Positions 63,813 to 64,000 of a stretch of DNA of 64,000 bases are shown in pieces. Numbering within the stretch: position 1 is the first letter of the stretch; the number at the start of each line of letters is the position of its first letter. The translations under genes were made by a program, and so were the position numbers. This DNA is from Microvirga flavescens (GTDB taxonomy: Bacteria; Pseudomonadota; Alphaproteobacteria; Rhizobiales; Beijerinckiaceae), in the NCBI RefSeq assembly GCF_003290125.1, contig NZ_QMKH01000001.1, positions 1 to 64,000 of the forward strand, in the 5' to 3' direction. The notes under the pieces were generated by a model, which was not told the origin of the DNA, searched no databases, and saw only the letters and a program-made list of their open reading frames with translations.

Positions 63813-64000
63813 TACAGCACCTCCTGCAAGCGAGCGGCTTCTTGCGGCGACGGGTGGAGATGCAGTCCGCATTCCTTCTTCGCATCGTTTTCCCACCACC
63901 AGCGCCCCGCGCGCTCGGGCTCTCCGACACGCACAGCCCGTGTGCACGGCGCGCAACCGATTGAGGGAAAGCCGCGGTCATGAAGAACGTTGTAGGGAAC
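63812..64000 (-). CDS. cysH: Phosphoadenylyl-sulfate/adenylyl-sulfate reductase CysH, C-terminal end
   Basis: The last 62 residues of CysH, cut by the window edge. They include [34 protein letters not shown] and the stop at 63812-63814. ECGLH carries the nucleophilic Cys. The CxxC of GCAPC is the second half of the [4Fe-4S] ligand set found in reductases that accept APS directly; this fits the lack of an APS kinase domain on CysN. It is upstream of and translationally coupled to cysD. Confidence 0.9.
   Translation of the reverse strand, partial: VPYNVLHDRGFPSIGCAPCTRAVRVGEPERAGRWWWENDAKKECGLHLHPSPQEAARLQEVL

Overview
The window is high-GC chromosomal DNA that reads as an alphaproteobacterium of the Hyphomicrobiales (Rhizobiales). 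Support comes from the AsnC-type regulator divergent from a trifunctional-length PutA, a ribosome hibernation factor fused to a cold-shock domain, TTGAT-N4-ATCAA (FNR/FixK-type) boxes, RTX proteins with type I secretion genes, and an AcoR/aldehyde dehydrogenase/DUF779 unit. A Beijerinckiaceae or Methylobacteriaceae relative is plausible, but the genus cannot be fixed from sequence reading alone. No rRNA, tRNA, IS element or CRISPR array was recognised.

Layout. Positions 1-1.6 kb are a gene graveyard: an RTX protein tail, a frameshifted aldo/keto reductase stub and a FUSC-type transporter without its N-terminal half. 1.76-2.5 kb is an acetoin/butanediol-type SDR. 2.98-8.9 kb is a peptide-type ABC importer operon (binding protein, two permeases, a fused double ATPase, a DUF1684 protein), convergent with a Tat-exported flavin amine oxidase. 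10.4-14.1 kb and 22.6-26.8 kb carry stress or dormancy-type genes: two APH-like kinases, an alpha/beta hydrolase, HPF-CSD, PfkB, a host-attachment protein, a PRPP synthetase homologue and a rhodanese. Between them (14.3-22.6 kb) lies a GntR-headed operon that couples a five-gene peptide importer to a gamma-glutamyltransferase without a signal peptide. 26.8-31.4 kb is putR/putA, followed by a membrane-anchored phosphoesterase and a CoA-transferase gene broken by a frameshifting deletion.

35-48 kb is a cell-surface region: glycosyltransferases (two GT4, one GT2, one core-2/GT14-like), a polysaccharide pyruvyl transferase, a 334-residue RTX protein, its probable type I secretion ABC and HlyD subunits, and a 669-residue protein that looks like a GT2 enzyme without its catalytic motifs. 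A strong intrinsic terminator of the RTX gene lies inside the first codons of that 669-residue gene.

48.4-53.6 kb returns to stress metabolism (alcohol dehydrogenase, PncB, a phosphoribosyltransferase, HU). 53.6-57.7 kb is an aldehyde-oxidation unit (DUF779, aldehyde dehydrogenase with a -24/-12 promoter, AcoR-type sigma-54 activator). 57.7-64 kb is a sulfate assimilation operon read leftwards, cysH-cysD-cysN-sbp-cysT-cysW-cysA, in which cysN has no stop codon before the sulfate-binding protein gene.

The most interesting pattern is a scattered set of four near-consensus FNR/FixK boxes (13398, 24108, 25238, 48427). They sit in front of HPF-CSD/hydrolase, host-attachment/pfkB, kinase/PRPP synthetase/rhodanese, and ADH/pncB/PRTase. 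This suggests one low-oxygen survival regulon combining ribosome hibernation, fermentation and PRPP/NAD salvage. All functional links are inferences from sequence and context.
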